Shown: positions 25,550-36,286, numbered from the stretch's first letter. The stretch is DNA of 64,000 nucleotides from Gemella sanguinis ATCC 700632 (GCF_000701685.1 NZ_JNJO01000002.1:124001-188000); one strand, 5' to 3'. A program made the numbers and translations. Notes: generated by a model not told the origin, from the sequence alone.

Positions 25550-28500
25550 TTATAATTCATCAAAAAATGATAATTGAGCTTTTTCAGGAAGACCTTTTAA
25601 GGTCCCCATTTCTCTTAAATACTCGACTACCGTAGACGAAACACTTCCACGTTTAGAAAAATCTTCTATTGATAAGAATGGTTTTTCTTTTCTAGCTTGA
25701 ACTATTTTATTAGCAACATTATCTCCAAGTCCAGGAACAATTGAAAATGGAGGGATAAGTGTATTTCCATCAATAATATAGTCATGGCTTTCTGATTTTT
25801 CTAAATCTACTTTTGAAAATGCAAAACCACGTTCTAACATTTCATTAGCAATCTCATAACTTACGAGTGCGTCTTTATCTTTAGCAGTTACTTCATTTTT
25901 GTCTTTTGTTTTAATTTCTTGAATTTTTGCCTTTAATGATTTCTCACCTTTTACTACGGTAATAATATCAAAGTCACTTGCCCTTACTGAATAATAAGCA
26001 CAATAATAAGTTAAAGGCTGATGCACCTTAAACCATGCTATTCTAAGTGCCATAAGTACATAAGCGCATGCGTGAGCTTTAGGGAACATATACTTAATTT
26101 TTTTACATGAGTCTATATACCATTCCGGTACATCATTATCTCTCATAGCCTTCTCAAAATCTTCTGTAAGTCCTTTCCCTTTCCTTACACTTTCCATTAT
26201 CTTAAACGATAATCCTTCTTCTAATCCAGCATGTATTAAGTAAACCATTATATCGTCACGACATCCAATTACATCTTTAAGTTCACATGTTCCATTTTTA
26301 ATTAGTTCTTGAGCATTTCCTAACCACACATCTGTACCATGTGATAATCCTGAAATCTGAACTAACTCTGAATATGTAGTTGGTTTTGTATCATCTAACA
26401 TTTGAATAACAAAGTTTGTCCCAAACTCTGGAATACCAAATGTTCCACTTGCAGAGTCTACTTGTTCTCTTGTAACACCTAATGCTTCAACAGTTGAGAA
26501 TATACCCATCACTTCCGGATCTGATACATCGATTGTTTTTGGTTCAATACCAGATAAATCTTGAAGTTTTCTTATCATAGTTGGATCATCGTGTCCAAGT
26601 ATATCAAACTTAAGAATATTATCGTGAATAGAATGGAAGTCAAAGTGAGTAGTTCTCCAAGAACTTGTTTCATCATCTGCAGGATATTGATATGGAGTAA
26701 AGTCGAAAATATCCATATCATTTGGCACTACTAGTATCCCTCCTGGGTGTTGACCAGTAGTTCTCTTAGAACCTTCGCATCCTGATGCTATTCTCTCAAT
26801 ATCTATACTTCTTTTTTCTATCTCATTCTTCTCATAATAATCTCTAGTAAATGAGTAAGCTGTTTTTTCTGCTACTGTTGATATAGTCCCTGCACGATAT
26901 ACATAGTCTTCTCCAAAGATTTCTTTAGTGAAATTATGTGCTGTAGCTTGATATTCTCCTGAGAAGTTTAAATCTATATCGGGTACCTTATCTCCGTTAA
27001 ATCCTAAGAAAGTTTCGAAAGGAATATCCTGGCCATCTTTTATCATTTTTACATCACAGTGAGGGCAATTTTTATTAGGTAAGTCAAATCCTGATGCATA
27101 TTCTGCATTTAAGAAAAATTCACTGTGCTTACACTTTGGACAAACATAGTGAGGAGCTAATGGATTAACCTCTGTTATCTCCATCATTGTAGCAACTAAT
27201 GATGATCCAACAGAACCCCTAGATCCAACCAGATATCCATCATCTAGAGATTTCTTAACTAATTTATGTGAGATAAGATATACTACTGAAAATCCATTAC
27301 CAATAATAGAAGCAAGTTCTTTTTCTAATCTTTTTTCAACTATTTCAGGTAGTTTATCACCGTATATTTTATGCGCCATGCTATAGCTTAAATCACGTAC
27401 TTCATCTGCAGCACCTTCTATATTCGGTGTATACAATTTATTTTTTAGTGGGACTACTAATTCAATTAAATCAGAAATTTTATGAGTATTATCAATAACT
27501 ATTTCTTCACGAAGTTTTTCATCTAAAAATGAAAATTCATTTAACATTTCTTCTGTAGTTAAAAATGTTGCCATAGGTTTAATGTCTCGAGCTCCAGGGT
27601 TACTTTTTACAGTTAATCGTAGTATTTGTCGATAGACATGTTGATATTCATCTAAGTAATAACAATCCCCTGTTGCTACAACTATCTTATCTTTTTTCTT
27701 AGCTATATCTATTAATTTTTTTAGTAATTCTTCTAACTCTGCTTCATCAGTTATGCGTTCACTTCTTATAAAGCTGTGATAGTGATTTTTAGGTTGTATC
27801 TCAATATAATCATAAAAATCGATTATTCCTTCTACCTTATCCTCTTTTGAATTTAGTAATTCTTCAAAAACCTCATTTTCACTATTTCCACTACCAATTA
27901 ATAAATCTTCTCTATATTGCTCCAATAAACTTCTCGGAATAGTAGGTTTACCTGATGAAAGATAATCTGTACAGCTATATGAAACTAGTCTAAATAAATC
28001 TTTTAATCCTTTAGCATTTTTAACTAAGATAGAACATGGAAAAGTTCTTGATCTTTTATGTGCAAGTTTTAAATCTATCTTCTCATCAATTTCATTATGA
28101 TATTCAATACCAAGTTTATAAAGTTGATCTAACATTTTCAAAAAGATTTCAGCTGTAGCTTTTGTATCATAAATGGCTCTGTGGTGTTGCACTAAACGAA
28201 CTTTATATAGTTTAGCTAAATTACTAAGACCATGTCTTTTAGCTTCTTTATTTTCTGCACGTGAAATAAATAAAGTATCTATACTAGCATTGTTTTTATT
28301 TTTTAATCCTAGTCTTTCAAAGCTCTTATCTAAGAATCCTAAATCAAATTTTGCATTATGTGCAACAAGAATGTCATCTTCATCCAACCAATTATAAAAA
28401 TTAGTCATTACTTCTTCTTCAAATGGCGCATCTTTAACGTCGTCATCTGTAATACTTGTTAATCTAGTAATTAATTCTGAAATTGGTCGTCTTGGATTAA

Positions 28501-29899
28501 TATAACTTTCAAAACTATCTATTTCAGCACCATTTTTCACTTTAATTGCCGCAATTTCTATTAATCTATCTCTCTCAGCTGAAAGACCTGTTGTTTCTAC
28601 GTCAAATACTACATATGTAGCATCTTTTAAACGTAACTTCTTTTTGTTAGTTGTTGCTGTAATGCTGTCATCCATTATAAAAGCATTAAGTCCATATATA
28701 GGTTTTAGTTCTTTACCTTTTGAACTCAAGCAAATTTCTGGATAGGCTTGTACACCATAAGTATCAGTAAATGCGATTGCTTCATGCCCCCAACTTTTAG
28801 CTCTTGCTAAGTAATCTTTAGCTGATGAGACACCTTCTAATTGACTCATTTTCGTATGAGTATTTAACTCAATTCTTTTTCTTCCCTTATAGTTATCTTT
28901 TTTCTCTTCTTTACTAACTAATTCAAGAAGTTTTGGTTCAATAATTGTATCTCTTAAATATGGATCATTACTAACCGTACCTTGTACTTTAAGCCACTGA
29001 CCTTTTTTAATTCCTTTTACTGATTCTATAAGTTCTGTTCTTCTTTTATTTTGGAATTTCGCATTTGGTCCATTACCAAATAGTCTTAAAATAATTGAGT
29101 CGCTATAATCTGTTAGTTTCAAACGAAACTGGCTTGTACCATTTCTATGCGAAATCTCTTCAGTGCCAAAAACCTGTGCCATTATTGTAACATCACCAGC
29201 GTATCCTATAACATCTTTGATTTCTACTATATCTTCATCTTTGATTTCTTTTGCGTAGCGATTACCCCCACCAGCACCAAATCCACTAAATTTCTTTTCT
29301 GGTTCTTTAGGTCGGCGTTCCGCTTCTTTTTTCTCAAATTCTTCAAGTTTTTCTATCTCTTTAGAAATCTTTTCTTCTTGATTTTCTATAACAGACTCTA
29401 CATCTTGTTGCGTAAATATCGGAACTATATCTTTAACCTCTACCCCGATATTAGAATAACTAGTTAGTATCTTATCTTTTCTATCATTAATAAAATTATT
29501 CCAAACTGTTGGTACTTTAATATCTAAGTTGATTATATTATTCTCTAAAGTTAGTTCAGTAAATATTAAACTTTGTAGTAAACCAGGAGAAACTTCAGAA
29601 AAATTTTCTAAAATTACGTACTTCCAATATTCTTTTATTTGATCTTCTGAGACCGAGTCTTCTAATTTAAAACGATAGTTTATTATGTATTCATCAGAAA
29701 AACTATCTCGTAATTTTTGAATAAATAATGTTAATGTTTCCGAATTTGGTAAGTTTTTACCGCTGAAATTAAAAGTCCATATTTTGTTAATATTGTCTTT
29801 TTCTATATTGTTTAAAGAAAAATCTATTAGACTTGTATTTGATAATTCCTCTTCTAATTCTAACGTTTCTATTAACAGAGAAAAATGCTTATTGCCCAT
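25550..29899 (-). CDS. polC: DNA polymerase III alpha subunit, PolC type
   Basis: The replicative polymerase of low-GC Gram-positives, 1449 residues, complete. N-terminal region 1-220, OB fold at about 230-335, PHP domain starting with RIELNTHTKMSQLEG (about 350). A proofreading exonuclease is inserted at about 428-590 (YVVFDVETTGLSAERDRLIE, with HNAKFDLGFL and HRAIYDTKAT). The polymerase domain contains a zinc-binding CPKCKH...CPHC and the catalytic PDIDLNFSGEYQ. A C-terminal helix-hairpin-helix part has VPGLGDNVANKIVQAR. It lies alone downstream of proS, separated from it by a terminator. Confidence 0.98.
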   Translation of the reverse strand: MGNKHFSLLIETLELEEELSNTSLIDFSLNNIEKDNINKIWTFNFSGKNLPNSETLTLFIQKLRDSFSDEYIINYRFKLEDSVSEDQIKEYWKYVILENFSEVSPGLLQSLIFTELTLENNIINLDIKVPTVWNNFINDRKDKILTSYSNIGVEVKDIVPIFTQQDVESVIENQEEKISKEIEKLEEFEKKEAERRPKEPEKKFSGFGAGGGNRYAKEIKDEDIVEIKDVIGYAGDVTIMAQVFGTEEISHRNGTSQFRLKLTDYSDSIILRLFGNGPNAKFQNKRRTELIESVKGIKKGQWLKVQGTVSNDPYLRDTIIEPKLLELVSKEEKKDNYKGRKRIELNTHTKMSQLEGVSSAKDYLARAKSWGHEAIAFTDTYGVQAYPEICLSSKGKELKPIYGLNAFIMDDSITATTNKKKLRLKDATYVVFDVETTGLSAERDRLIEIAAIKVKNGAEIDSFESYINPRRPISELITRLTSITDDDVKDAPFEEEVMTNFYNWLDEDDILVAHNAKFDLGFLDKSFERLGLKNKNNASIDTLFISRAENKEAKRHGLSNLAKLYKVRLVQHHRAIYDTKATAEIFLKMLDQLYKLGIEYHNEIDEKIDLKLAHKRSRTFPCSILVKNAKGLKDLFRLVSYSCTDYLSSGKPTIPRSLLEQYREDLLIGSGNSENEVFEELLNSKEDKVEGIIDFYDYIEIQPKNHYHSFIRSERITDEAELEELLKKLIDIAKKKDKIVVATGDCYYLDEYQHVYRQILRLTVKSNPGARDIKPMATFLTTEEMLNEFSFLDEKLREEIVIDNTHKISDLIELVVPLKNKLYTPNIEGAADEVRDLSYSMAHKIYGDKLPEIVEKRLEKELASIIGNGFSVVYLISHKLVKKSLDDGYLVGSRGSVGSSLVATMMEITEVNPLAPHYVCPKCKHSEFFLNAEYASGFDLPNKNCPHCDVKMIKDGQDIPFETFLGFNGDKVPDIDLNFSGEYQATAHNFTKEIFGEDYVYRAGTISTVAEKTAYSFTRDYYEKNEIEKRSIDIERIASGCEGSKRTTGQHPGGILVVPNDMDIFDFTPYQYPADDETSSWRTTHFDFHSIHDNILKFDILGHDDPTMIRKLQDLSGIEPKTIDVSDPEVMGIFSTVEALGVTREQVDSASGTFGIPEFGTNFVIQMLDDTKPTTYSELVQISGLSHGTDVWLGNAQELIKNGTCELKDVIGCRDDIMVYLIHAGLEEGLSFKIMESVRKGKGLTEDFEKAMRDNDVPEWYIDSCKKIKYMFPKAHACAYVLMALRIAWFKVHQPLTYYCAYYSVRASDFDIITVVKGEKSLKAKIQEIKTKDKNEVTAKDKDALVSYEIANEMLERGFAFSKVDLEKSESHDYIIDGNTLIPPFSIVPGLGDNVANKIVQARKEKPFLSIEDFSKRGSVSSTVVEYLREMGTLKGLPEKAQLSFFDEL

Positions 29900-30010
29900 G
29901 CTTCCTCCTACTTTCTATTTTTATAAATTCATATACAATTTATACTCTTCTTTTTATTACATTCTAAGTAAATATGAATTTAGAATATCCACTCTATTAT
30001 ACTAAAAAAA

Positions 30011-30067
30011 CTAACCAAAAACAAATTGTTGTTCATCCATTTTGATGAAAAATTTATTTCCGGTTAG
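30011..30067 (-). terminator. Terminator after proS
   Basis: Minus strand CTAACC / GGTTAG outer stem with inner AAATAAATT / AATTTGTTT and TTCATC / GATGAA pairs, followed by seven T. Confidence 0.8.
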
Positions 30068-30085
30068 TATATTAATTTTTATTTA

Positions 30086-31786
30086 TTATTTATAGAAAGC
30101 TTCTACTTTTGATAGTACATCTTCTACTTTAGTATCAACTTTTTCTAAAGTTTTTCTTTCTTTAACTTCTACTATGCCATCTCCAACTTTTTTACCTACA
30201 ACTACTTGTAATGGGATACCAATTAGATCAGCATCATTGAATTTAACTCCTGCTCGTTCAGCTCTATCATCATAAAGAACTTCATATCCTGCTTCTGTTA
30301 ATTGTTTGTATAACTCTTCACTTTGTTTTACTTGTTCTTCTTTTTTGATATCAACACATACTAAGTGTACTTGATATGGAGTTACTTCTTTTGGCCAAAT
30401 AATACCATTTTCATCATTATGTTGTTCTATTATTGCAGAAATAACACGACTTACTCCAATACCATAACATCCCATATAGAAGTGATTAGCGCGCCCATTA
30501 GCATCTAAGTATGTAATATCCATTGACTCTGAGTAACCTTTTCCAAGTTCGAAAACTTGTCCAACTTCTATACCTTTAGCAAATTTAACTGGTCCTGATA
30601 AGTCTTCTGCTAAGTCTCCTTCTTCAATCATACGAAGGTCATAATAAGCATCAACTTCATAATCACCAGGATTTACATTAATATAGTGGTATCCTTTTTT
30701 ATTTGCTCCGCAACTGTGGTTGTACATATATTTAATCGCATTATCCCCGATAACTTTACAGTTTTTAATGCCAAATGGTCCCATGTACCCTACAACACTT
30801 CCCATTACTTCTTCAATTTCTTGTTCAGTAGCCATCTCAACTTCAGAAGTCCCTGTAGCTTTCATAAATTTAATATCGTTAAGTTGGTCATTACCACGCA
30901 TAAGTACTAAGTAGAACTCTCCATCAGCTTTTAAAGCTAATGCTTTCATAGCGCGGTTAACTTCAACACCACAGTATGCTGCAATATCATCGATAGTTTG
31001 TTGATTTGGAGTTTCTAATAAACTACGTTCTTTTTTCTCATAGTCAGTTGGCATTGTGTAGTTTTGTTCAACTACTGCTGCAGTTTCAATATTTGCTGCG
31101 TAATCACTCTCTTCAGTGTACACAATTGTATCTTCCCCAACTTCTGCTAAAGCTTGGAATTCATGAGTATAACTACCTCCAATGTTTCCTGAATCAGCTT
31201 TTACCGCTCTATATTTTAACTCAAATCTGTCGAATATATTGCTATAAGCTTGATAATAGTCATTATATGTTTCTCTTAATGACTCTGGAGAATCATGGAA
31301 TGAATAACCATCTTTCATAATAAATTCTTTCCCACGTAATAGTCCTAAACGAGGACGAATTTCATCACGGAATTTTGTTTGAATTTGATATAAGTTAACA
31401 GGTAATTGTTTATATGAAGTTACCATGTTACTAACTGTTTGACAAATAATTTCTTCAGCCGTTGGACTAAGTGCGTATCCTGCATTTTTTCTATCAGTAA
31501 CACGAATTAGTTCATCTCCCATTTTGTACCAACGTCCTGATTGTTTCCAATAGTCTTCTGATTGTAAAATTGGCATAAGTAATTCTGATGCACCAATTTT
31601 AGCGTGTTCGTCTCTAATTACTTTTTCTATATTTTGAATTACTTTAGTTGCTAGCGGAAGGTAAGTATAAACCCCTGCAGATACCTGCTTCACCATCCCC
31701 GCTTTAATAAGCAACTTATGACTAATTGCTTCTGCAGAGGATGGTACTTCTCTTGTTGTTGGAATAAATGTTCTTGATTGTCTCAT
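30086..31786 (-). CDS. proS: Prolyl-tRNA synthetase
   Basis: Charges tRNA-Pro. 566 residues of the bacterial type with an editing (INS) domain between motifs 2 and 3. It has RQSRTFIPTTREVPSSAEAI at the start, motif 1 around KAGMVKQVSAGVYTYLPLA, motif 2 with FRDEIRPRLGLLRGKEFIMKD, motif 3 with MGCYGIGVSRVISAIIEQ, and a C-terminal anticodon-binding domain. The ATG at 31786 is chosen because GAGAGGTGG precedes it; the upstream ATG at 31804 overlaps this. No T-box leader is visible upstream. Confidence 0.97.
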   Translation of the reverse strand: MRQSRTFIPTTREVPSSAEAISHKLLIKAGMVKQVSAGVYTYLPLATKVIQNIEKVIRDEHAKIGASELLMPILQSEDYWKQSGRWYKMGDELIRVTDRKNAGYALSPTAEEIICQTVSNMVTSYKQLPVNLYQIQTKFRDEIRPRLGLLRGKEFIMKDGYSFHDSPESLRETYNDYYQAYSNIFDRFELKYRAVKADSGNIGGSYTHEFQALAEVGEDTIVYTEESDYAANIETAAVVEQNYTMPTDYEKKERSLLETPNQQTIDDIAAYCGVEVNRAMKALALKADGEFYLVLMRGNDQLNDIKFMKATGTSEVEMATEQEIEEVMGSVVGYMGPFGIKNCKVIGDNAIKYMYNHSCGANKKGYHYINVNPGDYEVDAYYDLRMIEEGDLAEDLSGPVKFAKGIEVGQVFELGKGYSESMDITYLDANGRANHFYMGCYGIGVSRVISAIIEQHNDENGIIWPKEVTPYQVHLVCVDIKKEEQVKQSEELYKQLTEAGYEVLYDDRAERAGVKFNDADLIGIPLQVVVGKKVGDGIVEVKERKTLEKVDTKVEDVLSKVEAFYK

Positions 31787-32026
31787 AACAATACCACCTC
31801 TCATTTTAAATTTACTTTTATTATTATACCATAAAACACATTATTTTACTAAAGAACTTTAAATGAATTCTGAAATTTTAGTACTTTACAGTAATATTTA
31901 TCTAAAATTATTTACAAAAATTATCATATTTTTTTAGTAAATATCTACTGTTATTTTAATTCTACTATTTTAATTTTTACTTAGAATATAGTATAATATG
32001 TTAGAAAACTCTTAACGGAGGATTGT

Positions 32027-32605
32027 ATGTTTAATTATCCTAATAAAAAAAATACTTTTGTTCAAAAAACAAATTATTCTAATCGTGGAATGGAATTAGA
32101 AGCTGATATTAATTTTGCGAACAAATACTACTTAAATAATGATATTGCAGTCATTCATAAAAAACCTATACCTATTCAGGTAGTAGAGGTTAACTATCCA
32201 AATCGAGCGAGCGCTATGATTACTAAAGCTTTTTATCAAACACCTTCTACTACAGACTACAATGGGTTGTGGAATGGAAAATATATAGATTTCGAGGCTA
32301 AAGAAACTAACTCAGCAACGTCTTTTTCTCTTAGTAATATTCATGATCACCAAATTGATCATATGACAAAGATATTAAATCAAGGAGGAATTTCATTTAT
32401 TATAGTTCGTTTCAAAAAAATCGATAGAACATTTGTTATGCCATTTAAAAAATTTCTATTTTTTAATGAACGAGCCATAAACGGTGGCCGAAAATCTATA
32501 AAATTAAGTGAATTCGAAGAAACTGCTTTTGAAATATCATTTCACTATAAAGTTAGATTAGATTATTTAAATATTATAAAAAATAATGAAAGTGAGTTTT
32601 ACTAG
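32027..32605 (+). CDS. recU: Holliday junction resolvase RecU
   Basis: Cuts four-way junctions in recombination and chromosome segregation. 192 residues. The nuclease core has NRGMELEADINFANKYYL at about 21-38, HKKPIPIQVV, then the active-site GKYIDFEAKETNS with the E-x-K pair, and HDHQIDHMTKI. The start ATG follows CGGAGG. It is directly followed, two bases on, by the pbp1A gene, the common recU-ponA pair of Bacilli. Confidence 0.96.
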   Translation: MFNYPNKKNTFVQKTNYSNRGMELEADINFANKYYLNNDIAVIHKKPIPIQVVEVNYPNRASAMITKAFYQTPSTTDYNGLWNGKYIDFEAKETNSATSFSLSNIHDHQIDHMTKILNQGGISFIIVRFKKIDRTFVMPFKKFLFFNERAINGGRKSIKLSEFEETAFEISFHYKVRLDYLNIIKNNESEFY

Positions 32606-32607
32606 TA

Positions 32608-34755
32608 ATGAAACATTTATTCAAATATATTAGTTCTATATTCTTCACGATATGCTTTATTTTATTTTTTGTAGTACTTGGCTTTTTAGCTTTTCAGTTA
32701 AAAGATGTACCAAACATTACAAAAGCTAACTTACAAGATCCATTATCGTCTGAAATATACGATAAAAACCTTAATTTAATAGCAACGGTTGGAGCAGAAA
32801 AAAGAGAGTATGTCTCTATTTCTGACATTCCACAAAACGTAAAAGATGCTGTACTTTCTGTTGAAGATTCAAGATTTTACTCTCATATTGGTGTAGACCC
32901 TAAACGTCTAGCAAAAGCTATGTTAGTAAATATAAAATCTAATTCTGCGAAAGAAGGAGCAAGTACTATAACTCAACAGGTTATAAAACATTCTCTTCTT
33001 ACTTCTGAAAAAACAATGGAAAGAAAAATTCAAGAAGCGTATCTATCATTTAAATTAGAAAGTAAATATTCTAAAGATGATATCCTTGAAATGTATTTAA
33101 ATAAAATATATTATTCTGATGGGCAATACGGTATAAAAACTGCAGCTAAGTACTTTTATAATAAAGAACTTAATGAACTTTCTGTCCCTCAGATAGCATT
33201 TTTAGCTGGGCTTCCTCAACAACCAAATCAATACAACCCTTACGATTATCCTGAAGAGGCTAAAAATCGTCGTGATACTGTATTGTATGCAATGCTTACT
33301 AATAATAAAATTAGTCAAAAAGAATACGATGAGTACACTAATACTCCTATAACAGAGGGCTTAGTAGAAAAATCTTCTGAAGATAGAGCTGAACAACATA
33401 CTTATAACCCTAAATACGCAGCTTATATCGATCAAATATCTAAAGAGCTAAAACAAAATAAAAACTTTGAAAATGTCAGCGATCCACTTTCTATGGGATT
33501 AAAAATTTATACAAATCTAAACTCAGATTTACAAATATATGTTCAAGATATGTTGGATAACCAATCATCTCCTATGAAACCCCATAGTTCTCAAGCGGCA
33601 ATTACAGTTCTGGATACAAAAACTGGACTTGTAGAAGCTATTGGTGGGGGTAAAAATTATAAAACTGGTGGCTACAACTATGCAGTCGATGCTAAAGTAC
33701 AACCTGGTTCTGTAATAAAACCTATTATAGATTATGCCCCAGGTATAGAATACTATGGTTGGGATTCTCAAACTACTTTCTCAGACACACCTTATAAAAT
33801 TGAAGGAACAGACTTCTATATCCAAAACTGGGATAGAGCATATCACGGAACTGTTTCAATGGAAAAAGCACTAGCATGGTCATACAATATTCCCGCTGTG
33901 CGCGCCTTTGAAACTGTCGGATATGAACGATCTAAATTCTTCTCAGAAAGATTAGGTATTCCTGTTACTAAAGATGAACCTACAATTGCTATCGGTGGTA
34001 ATGTAGATGGAGTTTCTCCGCTACAAGTAGCTGGTGCATTCGCATCATTTGGTAATAAAGGTTATTACAATAAACCATCGACTATAGTAAAAGTATTCAA
34101 TGCCAATGGTAAAGAACTACCATCTATGCGATCTGAATCCGTAAAAGCTATGTCAGAAGAAACTGCATATTTAATGACTAATATGCTTAAGAATGTTTTA
34201 ACAAGTAACGGTACATCTCCAAATGGTAAAGTTGCTGGATTTGATATGGCAGGTAAATCTGGTTCAAGTACTTTTGATGAAAATGCTCGTCTAAGATTCG
34301 GAATTGATATAGTAAACTCTACTAAAGATAGTTGGATGGTCGGCTACTCAACCGAATATACAGTTTCTGTTTGGCAAGGGGCAGATGTATTAAATTCTGC
34401 ATCAAAAGCATTATCTTCTTCTCAAGCACAAACTACACAAGCAATAATGGCTAATGTCATGGCAAAAGCTGCAGATAACAAAGCTCCTGCGGCATTTGAA
34501 AAGCCAGCAGGAATTAGCACAAAAAATGGAGTCGAATATTCAACTCATAGAAATACAGAAACGGATTATATGTACGCTGGTACTGATAGAGATGCATCTT
34601 ACCAAGCATCAATAGCTGAAAAGCAAAGAGATAGTCGATCAGCAGTAACTAGTGCATTCAATTCATTCTCTAGTATAACAAGCTCTTCTAGAAGTGGTTC
34701 ATCATCGAACTCATCATCTAATAAATCAAATAGATCTTCTAGAAATCGAAGGTAA
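32608..34755 (+). CDS. ponA: Penicillin-binding protein 1A, bifunctional glycosyltransferase/transpeptidase
   Basis: A membrane-anchored peptidoglycan synthase of 715 residues. One N-terminal membrane helix (about 9-31), a GT51 glycosyltransferase domain (about 55-230, with VEDSRFYSHIGVD and EGASTITQQVIKH), then the transpeptidase domain. Active-site motifs: SVIK in VQPGSVIKP, SYN in ALAWSYNIPA and KSG in MAGKSGSST. The last 60 residues are Ser-rich (SSSRSGSSSNSSSNKSNRSS), a low-complexity extracytoplasmic tail. It is coupled to recU and ends at a strong terminator. Confidence 0.96.
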   Translation: MKHLFKYISSIFFTICFILFFVVLGFLAFQLKDVPNITKANLQDPLSSEIYDKNLNLIATVGAEKREYVSISDIPQNVKDAVLSVEDSRFYSHIGVDPKRLAKAMLVNIKSNSAKEGASTITQQVIKHSLLTSEKTMERKIQEAYLSFKLESKYSKDDILEMYLNKIYYSDGQYGIKTAAKYFYNKELNELSVPQIAFLAGLPQQPNQYNPYDYPEEAKNRRDTVLYAMLTNNKISQKEYDEYTNTPITEGLVEKSSEDRAEQHTYNPKYAAYIDQISKELKQNKNFENVSDPLSMGLKIYTNLNSDLQIYVQDMLDNQSSPMKPHSSQAAITVLDTKTGLVEAIGGGKNYKTGGYNYAVDAKVQPGSVIKPIIDYAPGIEYYGWDSQTTFSDTPYKIEGTDFYIQNWDRAYHGTVSMEKALAWSYNIPAVRAFETVGYERSKFFSERLGIPVTKDEPTIAIGGNVDGVSPLQVAGAFASFGNKGYYNKPSTIVKVFNANGKELPSMRSESVKAMSEETAYLMTNMLKNVLTSNGTSPNGKVAGFDMAGKSGSSTFDENARLRFGIDIVNSTKDSWMVGYSTEYTVSVWQGADVLNSASKALSSSQAQTTQAIMANVMAKAADNKAPAAFEKPAGISTKNGVEYSTHRNTETDYMYAGTDRDASYQASIAEKQRDSRSAVTSAFNSFSSITSSSRSGSSSNSSSNKSNRSSRNRR

Positions 34756-34760
34756 CACTA

Positions 34761-34798
34761 AAAAAGCAACTCTTAAAATTAATTAAGAGTTGCTTTTT
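34761..34798 (+). terminator. Terminator after ponA
   Basis: A perfect 16-bp stem, AAAAAGCAACTCTTAA / TTAAGAGTTGCTTTTT. Confidence 0.85.
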
Positions 34799-34801
34799 AC
34801 A

Positions 34802-34909
34802 TTAGAAGTTAAATCCTTCATAGTAAATATTATTTTTACTTATACCTTTTTCCTGTAGCAATTTAGAATAAGCTCTTCTCATCACAAATTCGACTCTATA
34901 TAACCATAA
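34802..34909 (-). pseudogene. Possible C-terminal gene remnant
   Basis: The minus strand is open for about 35 codons ending YSKLLQEKGISKNNIYYEGFNF and stop. The ending resembles C-termini of flavin or siderophore reductases (R..L...GI....YY.GF) but the match is too short to name. It has no start or ribosome site and abuts the tig terminator, so if real it is a relic. Confidence 0.3.
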
Positions 34910-34940
34910 AAAAGCATGGATTTATATCCATGCTTTTTTT
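34908..34940 (-). terminator. Terminator after tig
   Basis: Stem AAAAAAGCATGGAT / ATCCATGCTTTTTTT with loop TTAT, working on both strands. Confidence 0.85.
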
Positions 34941-34947
34941 AATTAAA

Positions 34948-36216
34948 TTAGTTATTTTCTTTTAAGAACTCAACAGTTTTTTGAATAGATAATTCTCCAC
35001 GTAAGTCTTCTACACTAATACGTGAACGAACACCTTCATCAGTCATAGAGTACATTTCAGCTAATTTTTTAACTTCAGCATCTATATCTGCATCTGTAAC
35101 TTCAATTTTTTCAGCTGTAGCAATGTCAGCTAATACAAATGAAGTTTTAATTTTGTTTTCTGCATCTGATCTCATTTCAGATTTTAACTCATCAGCAGTT
35201 TTACCTGTAAATTGTTCATATAGATCAAATGATAATCCTTGACGAGATAAGTTTCCTGCAAATTGTTCAAACATTGATTCAACTTCTTGATCAACTAATT
35301 TTTCAGGAACTGAAACTTTAGCATTTTCTACTACTGTAGAAATAACTTTATCTGAATATTCTTTTTCAGCTAGTTCTGTTCTTTCTAAAGTAAGTTCTTG
35401 TTTTAATTTTTCTTTGTATTCAGCTACAGTTGAAGCTGATTCTTTAGAGAATTCTTTAATGAATTCATCAGTTAATTCTGGTAAAACTTTTTCTTTTACA
35501 TCATGTATTGTAACTTCGAATCTAGCATCTTTACCAGCTAAATCAGCTACTTGGTAGTTTTCTGGGAATGTTACATTTACTTCAGTATCAACTGGTGCAA
35601 CTTTTCCTTCTAATTGTTCTTCAAATCCAGGGATGAATGCTCCTGATCCTAATTCTAATTCGTATCCTTTAGCTTCTCCACCTTCAAATGCTTCATCTCC
35701 GATAAATCCTTTGAAGTCGATAACTACGATATCACCTTTTTTAGCTTCTGTTTCTTTTACTTGCCATTCCGCTTCACGGCTAAGTACGCTTTCTAGTCTT
35801 TCTTCAACGTCTGCATCTGTAACTTCTACAGCTTCTTTTTCGATTCCTAAGTTTTTGTATTCACCTAGTTCAACGTCTGGTTTAACTGTAACAACAGCTT
35901 CAAATGTTACACCATTTTCTTTACTGATTTCTTTAACATCGATATCTGGCATAGCTAGTGGTGATAACTCTAATTCATCAATAGCTTTTGTATAAGCTGC
36001 TGGTAATACGAAATCAATTGCTTCTTGGTATAAAGCTTCTTCACCGTACATTTTGTTGAATACGGCTCTTGGTAATTTACCTTTTCTGAATCCAGGTGCA
36101 TTTACACGTTTAACAGCACTTTTAAATGCTTTATCTAATCCTTTCGCAAACTCTTCTTTTGATGCTGAAAAAGAAATAACTACTTTTCCATCTTCTTTAT
36201 TTAAAATTTGTGACAT
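34948..36216 (-). CDS. tig: Trigger factor (ribosome-associated chaperone)
   Basis: Binds nascent chains at the ribosome exit. 422 residues. An N-terminal ribosome-binding domain carries the signature FRKGKLPRAVFNKMYG (about 42-57). A PPIase FKBP-like domain follows (about 160-245, GDIVVIDFKGFIGDEAFEGG), then a helical C-terminal domain. The length is close to the usual 425-430. It has a strong consensus promoter about 75 bases upstream and is transcribed as a single gene. Degradation partner genes such as clpX are not adjacent here. Confidence 0.96.
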   Translation of the reverse strand: MSQILNKEDGKVVISFSASKEEFAKGLDKAFKSAVKRVNAPGFRKGKLPRAVFNKMYGEEALYQEAIDFVLPAAYTKAIDELELSPLAMPDIDVKEISKENGVTFEAVVTVKPDVELGEYKNLGIEKEAVEVTDADVEERLESVLSREAEWQVKETEAKKGDIVVIDFKGFIGDEAFEGGEAKGYELELGSGAFIPGFEEQLEGKVAPVDTEVNVTFPENYQVADLAGKDARFEVTIHDVKEKVLPELTDEFIKEFSKESASTVAEYKEKLKQELTLERTELAEKEYSDKVISTVVENAKVSVPEKLVDQEVESMFEQFAGNLSRQGLSFDLYEQFTGKTADELKSEMRSDAENKIKTSFVLADIATAEKIEVTDADIDAEVKKLAEMYSMTDEGVRSRISVEDLRGELSIQKTVEFLKENN

Positions 36217-36286
36217 TTATTCTTCCTCCAAAATACTTATAAGTACTATCTAAATATTAGTAATAAATACTAAAAACTCTTGATTA

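Noticed and set aside
31787-32026. T-box leader for proS
   Set aside because: The gap is only about 240 bases, shared with the divergent recU promoter, and lacks the conserved T-box sequence and a leader terminator.
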